Positions 59,883-64,000 of a stretch of DNA of 64,000 bases are shown piece by piece (position 1 is the stretch's first letter; the number at the start of each line of letters is the position of its first letter). Source of the DNA: Vicia villosa (taxonomy: Eukaryota > Streptophyta > Magnoliopsida > Fabales > Fabaceae); NCBI RefSeq assembly GCF_029867415.1, contig NW_026705570.1:434001-498000 (forward strand), written 5' to 3'. The notes beneath the pieces are model-generated. The model searched no databases. It had not been told where the DNA came from and saw nothing but the letters and a program-made list of their open reading frames with translations. The translations under genes were made by a program, and so were the position numbers.

Positions 59883-61856
59883 GATGCCCCTATTTAAGTT
59901 TCTTCAACCTGAGATATGAAGATTGAAAATCTTCGTTTATATAGGGTGGAAGAGACTTAAATATCAGAAGACGCGAATTTTGGACCTAAGATACCAAAAT
60001 TGCGAATGATGCAAGTATGTCTTTATCGAGGGGACATCAAGAACTGACTCCATTGGGGAAAAGAGATCGGGAAGGATGTCTCAATCCGTTTTAGGAAGAG
60101 AATCCGTTTTTTTCTTTTCGGAAAGCAAGTGTATGCTTCACCGGGGAATGATAGCTTTGTAAGAAAAGCTTACCTATCGACATTATCGACTATCAGCACA
60201 GGGATAGACTTGTTAATAATGAGACGGTGAAAGGTATGAAACTGCATTACCGACTATCAGCATGGTGATAGACTTGACATGGTAAAAAGAGTTTCAAAGG
60301 TTCGGTTAATATTACCGACTATCAGCAGGGTGATAGACATGTTAAATAATATAACCAGAACAGAAAGGTTACCGACTACCAGCCTCGTGATAGCGGTTTT
60401 GAAGACATGATCAATTATCAGCCAAGTGATAAAATGATTCTAGAGACTTTGCTAGGGAAATTACTGGTTATTCAGCCTTGTGAACAGTAATAAGGCCCTG
60501 ATTGTCAAATGGTCTTCATGATTGATTTCCTTGAGAGGAAAAGTCTTTTGAAAAAGACATAAGCTGCTCAGATGATGAGGCTATTGCTTATTGTCTGTTT
60601 GTCACGACTCTGTTTAGGGAATCGGAATTTGAATTTCTGGTAAAGACAGGGTTCTATCCAAGAATGAATTGGAAAGAAACGGTCAAACAAGACTTTGTAC
60701 CCATGAGGAATGAACTCAACGGGATTTTCTCCTTCGTTTTGAGAGGAGAAGAATGAAGCAACCTTCTTCCACGAGGAATGATCTCAGTGGGGAACTGGAG
60801 AAAGAAAATGTTCTTTTTGCTTATGGGTGACAACCTACTGGAGAGATGACATGCCCATACCTGTTTCTTTTTTTTCTTCTTTCTTCTTTTTTTTTTTTTT
60901 GAGGATAGATATATCCTAAACAAGTGATTTCGAAGCAAACATTGAAAAATGCAAGAATGCATAAATGATGCAAATATGTATGAATGATGAATGTCATGAA
61001 TGTAGCATGCATACTGACGAAATTGACGGACAAAGAAGTGTATACTGGAGACGGACCGACGTCGCAATACAACCAGATACTTGGCAAATGTTCTTCAACA
61101 CGGTGCAGATAATACAGTTGATGAATGGTGCTGCATGTTTTAAACTTCTCTGGGGAAGACAAGCGTCTTTTCTCACTAAGATGGAAGAACTTCTTCACTG
61201 GAGATAGAAAATCTTCGTTATTGGGGATAAAAGACCTTCTTCACTGGGGATAGAAGAGCTTTTCCTATCATAATCTTTGATTCATCCTATGGAGATAGCT
61301 GTTGATGTTCCTTCTGTTGTTCGCAACTCAAAGGAAAATTTCGCTTTTATTTTGAAAAAGAAAAGTAAATTCATTTAAAACTTCTTTTTTCCTTTTCTTT
61401 CAAAAGTGAATAACACAATTAAAGCGTCATTTTGCAAGCTAGAAGAAATCAAGAAATTGCAAACAAATGGGCACAAGGCTCAAATTTATTTAATAGGATG
61501 GTAACCAGCTAAAGGCGTGATTCCATAGAGTATTTACAAAAGTTGGAAATGGTAATTATGCGGAAAAGGCTACATTGAAAGCAATAACCACTATTCCCCC
61601 TAACAACTTTGAGTTCCAACTGTGCTTGTCGCTTCAGATTGACGATGATTTGATTGAAGATCCTTTGATGAAAAAGACTCCTCAGGTGACGAAGTACAGA
61701 CTGATGCAGTTACTTTGTCATAAATCCTAAATTTTTGCCTAGATTGCCCTTTCAGGTTTTCAATCTACCAGGATGAATTTTTTCTGTTTATTGTCTCTAA
61801 TTTTTGCCTGGACCGCCCTTTCGGGTTTTCAACCCACCGAGACGCTCATTTTCGCC
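59883..61856 (-). other. 3' region of the minus Tat element
   Basis: About 2 kb between the hairpins and the PPT (AAATAGGGGCATC on the minus strand, about 59898-59886) with no gene. It has a tandem-like series of ACCGACTATCAGC...GTGATAGAC words at 60180-60440 and TTCACTGGGGATAGAA words near 61190-61260. Short ORFs here are not supported. Confidence 0.65.
60185..60440 (-). repeat. Imperfect tandem repeat, ACCGACTATCAGC type
   Basis: Four to five copies at intervals of about 60 bp, each reading CCGACTATCAGC followed by GGTGATAGAC. Simple 3'UTR repeat of the element. Confidence 0.8.
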
Positions 61857-61885
61857 TAAGTCGCCCTTTGCGGGTTTTCGACTTA
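61740..61885 (-). ncRNA. Three consecutive RNA hairpins downstream of the minus Tat integrase
   Basis: In element sense the order is 61885-61857, 61836-61809 and 61767-61740. The outer stems are TAAGTC/GACTTA, TGGGTT/GGTCCA and TAGATT/AATCTA; each has the GAAAA bulge, a CC(C/T)/GGG inner stem and a GCAAA or GAAA loop. Compared with the Ogre trio, the first and third stems differ by paired changes. The first hairpin starts about 21 nt after the integrase stop. Function unknown. Confidence 0.65.
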
Positions 61886-61906
61886 CCGAGCTGTTTTTTG
61901 TCTTTT

Positions 61907-64000
61907 TTAGACAAAGTATTTCTTGACTGCATCAGCATTCACAGGATGTGGGAGTTCATCACCATCCATGGTTGCAAGAGTCATGGCGCCGCCAGAAAAT
62001 GTTCTTTTGACAACATACGGGCCTTCGTAATTAGGAGACCATTTGCCCCTAGAATCTGGTTGAAAAGACAAGATCTTTTTAAGCACAAGGTCGCCTTCTC
62101 GAAATTCACGAGGTCGAACTTTTTTGTTGAAGGCTTGTTTCATCCTTGCTTGGTATAACTGTCCATGGCATAGAGCAGTCATACGTTTTTATTCGATTAA
62201 GTTCAACTGATCATATCTGCTTTGACACCATTCAGCCTCTAATAACTTAGTCTCCATGAGGACTCTCATTGATGGGATTTCAACTTCTACGGGGAGCACA
62301 GCTTCCATGCCGTATACTAGAGAAAAGGGAGTTTCCCCTATTGAAGTACGCACTGAAGTACGGTACCCATGTAAAGCAAATGGAAGCATTTCATGCCAGT
62401 CTTTGTAAGTGACGATTATTTTCTGGACGATCTTCTTAATGTTCTTGTTGGCAGCTTCAACGGCGCCGTTCATTTTTGGTCTGTAAGGAGAAGAGTTATG
62501 ATGCTCAATCTTGAATTCCTCACATAATTCTTTCATCATTTTGTTGTTCAAGTTCGAACCATTGTCAGTAATGATCTTGCTGGGAACACCATATCGGCAA
62601 ATGATGTTATTCTTGATAAACCTCACAACCACTTGTCTTGTAACATTGGCGTAAGATGCTGCTTCGACCCATTTGGTGAAGTAATCAATTGCCACTAAGA
62701 TGAAACGATGACCGTTTGAAGCTTTTGGTTCGATCATCCCAATCATGTCGATACCCCACATGGAAAAAGGCCATGGAGATGAGAGAACGTTGAGTAGAGT
62801 CGGTGGCACATGGATCTTATCTGCGTAGATCTGGCACTTGTGACATCTCTTCACGTGTTTACAACAATCAGATTCCATTGTCAACCAATAGTATCCTGCT
62901 CTTAAGATCTTTTTGGACATTGCATGCCCATTTGAATGAGTTCCAAAGGACCCTTCATGCACTTCATGCATTAACATGTCTGCTTCGTGTCTATCCACGC
63001 ATCTGAGCAAAACCATGTCAAAGTTTCTTTTGTATAGCACATCTCCGTTCAGGAAGAAACTGCCAGAAAGTCTCCTTAGAGTTTTCTTATCTTTGTTTGA
63101 TGCCCCAAGCGGGTACTCTTGAGTTTGAAGGAAGCGTTTGATGTCGTGGAACCACGGTTTATCATCGATGACTGCTTCAGTTGCAAACACATAGGCGGGC
63201 CTTTCAAGGCGCATAATTCTGACTTTAGGCATATCATTCCAATGATTGACTTTGAACATGGAAGATAGAGTACCCAAGGCGTCTGCCATTCGATTATGAT
63301 CTCGGGGTATATGATGCAATTCAACTTTGTTGAAGAAAGTCAACAGACGTCTTGCATAATCTCTGTAAGGAATCAAGCCAGGGTGGTAAGTTTCCCACTT
63401 GTCTTTGATTTGGTTGATCACAAGGGCTGAATCTCCATATATGTCTAGGATCTTGATCCTTAAGTCAATGGCTTCTTTGAGACCCATGATACAAGCTTCA
63501 TATTCTGCGATGTTGTTGGTGCAATGAAATAGCAGTCTGGAGGAGAATGGGATATGAGTACCCTTGGGAGTGATGATGACTGCCCCAATTCCATTACCAA
63601 AAGCATTAACTGCTCCATCGAAAATTAGGCCCCATCTTGATCCAGGATCAGGACCTTCTTTAGGTAATGGTTCGTCACAATCTTTCATCTTCAAGTACAA
63701 GACATCTTCATCAGGAAAGTCAAACTTGAGAGATTGATATTCATTAATTGGCTGATGTGCCAAATGATCGGCGAGAATGCTTCCTTTGACCGCTTTTTGA
63801 GCACGGTACTCAATGTCATATTCAGATAACAGCATTTGCCATCGGGCAATCGTTCCTGTTAAGGCAGGCTTTTCAAAGACATACTTGATTGGATCCATTT
63901 TGGAGATTAACCAAGTAGTATTGTTGATCATGTATTGGCGTAGACGTTTTGAAGCCCAAGCCAAAGCACAACATGTTTTTTCGAGCATGGAGTAACGAGA
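61907..64000 (-). pseudogene. Tat polyprotein, RNase H and integrase part (partial, one stop)
   Basis: The frame enters from the right edge of the window. It contains the first RNase H/connection region (LEKTCCALAWASKRLRQYM), the second archaeal-like RNase H (FDGAVNAFGNGIGAVI, YGDSALVI), the integrase zinc finger ending CHKCQIYADK, and the integrase core with AIDYFTKWVEA, IITDNGSNLNN and NGAVEAANKNIKK. A single TAA (62188-62186, after YDQLNLIE) separates this from the C-terminal 91 residues (62182-61907), which include KWSPNYEGPYVVKRTFSGG. Upstream domains are outside the window. Apart from that stop it looks intact and is close in sequence to the Ogre. Confidence 0.88.

Overview
This is a stretch of nuclear plant DNA made mostly of nested retroelements with a few decayed host genes. 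The element families point to a papilionoid legume, probably the Fabeae or a near relative (pea, vetch, lentil type): an Ogre/Tat Ty3 element with LTRs of about 4.6 kb and an extra ORF before gag, a second Tat element, and a Sirevirus-like (SIRE/Maximus type) Ty1/copia element. The genus is an inference. Nothing looks bacterial or organellar, and I see no CRISPR array or rRNA gene.

Layout. 1-5018: an AT-hook gene with promoter, 5'UTR introns and a tandem array of five 150-nt exons separated by 82-83-nt introns. 5886-11841: an L1-type LINE (minus) inserted downstream of that gene. 11842-12915: the gene's 3' flank resumes. 13505-14568: two 530-bp direct repeats. 14568-17289: a possible Helitron. 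18032-20247: a terpene synthase pseudogene (minus), split by a 5'-truncated LINE and cut off by an Ogre. 20248-41363: the Ogre (plus). 41521-45273: a second, broken copy of the 3' half of the AT-hook gene and its flank; it lacks the big LINE and so preserves the empty site. 45274-45607 and 55056-59882: Tat LTR material (minus), split by a very young copia element (45608-55055). 59883-64000: 3' region and integrase/RNase H of the minus Tat element, which runs off the right edge.

The most interesting observations are as follows. (1) A trio of hairpins just after the integrase stop occurs in both Tat elements, and the stems differ by compensatory changes. (2) The AT-hook gene carries a phase-preserving 150-nt exon array. 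(3) A 117-bp piece of that gene's exon sits behind the LTR and PBS of the Ogre, so a 4.87-kb direct repeat crosses the LTR, PBS, leader and host exon. (4) The copia element has five 10-mers in its 3' region that could pair with its own primer binding site.

Only the AT-hook gene (first copy) and the copia element look near-functional. The Ogre polyprotein has seven in-frame stops, the LINE has lost the catalytic part of its reverse transcriptase, and the terpene synthase is a relic. All coordinates were read by eye. No database search or alignment was run.
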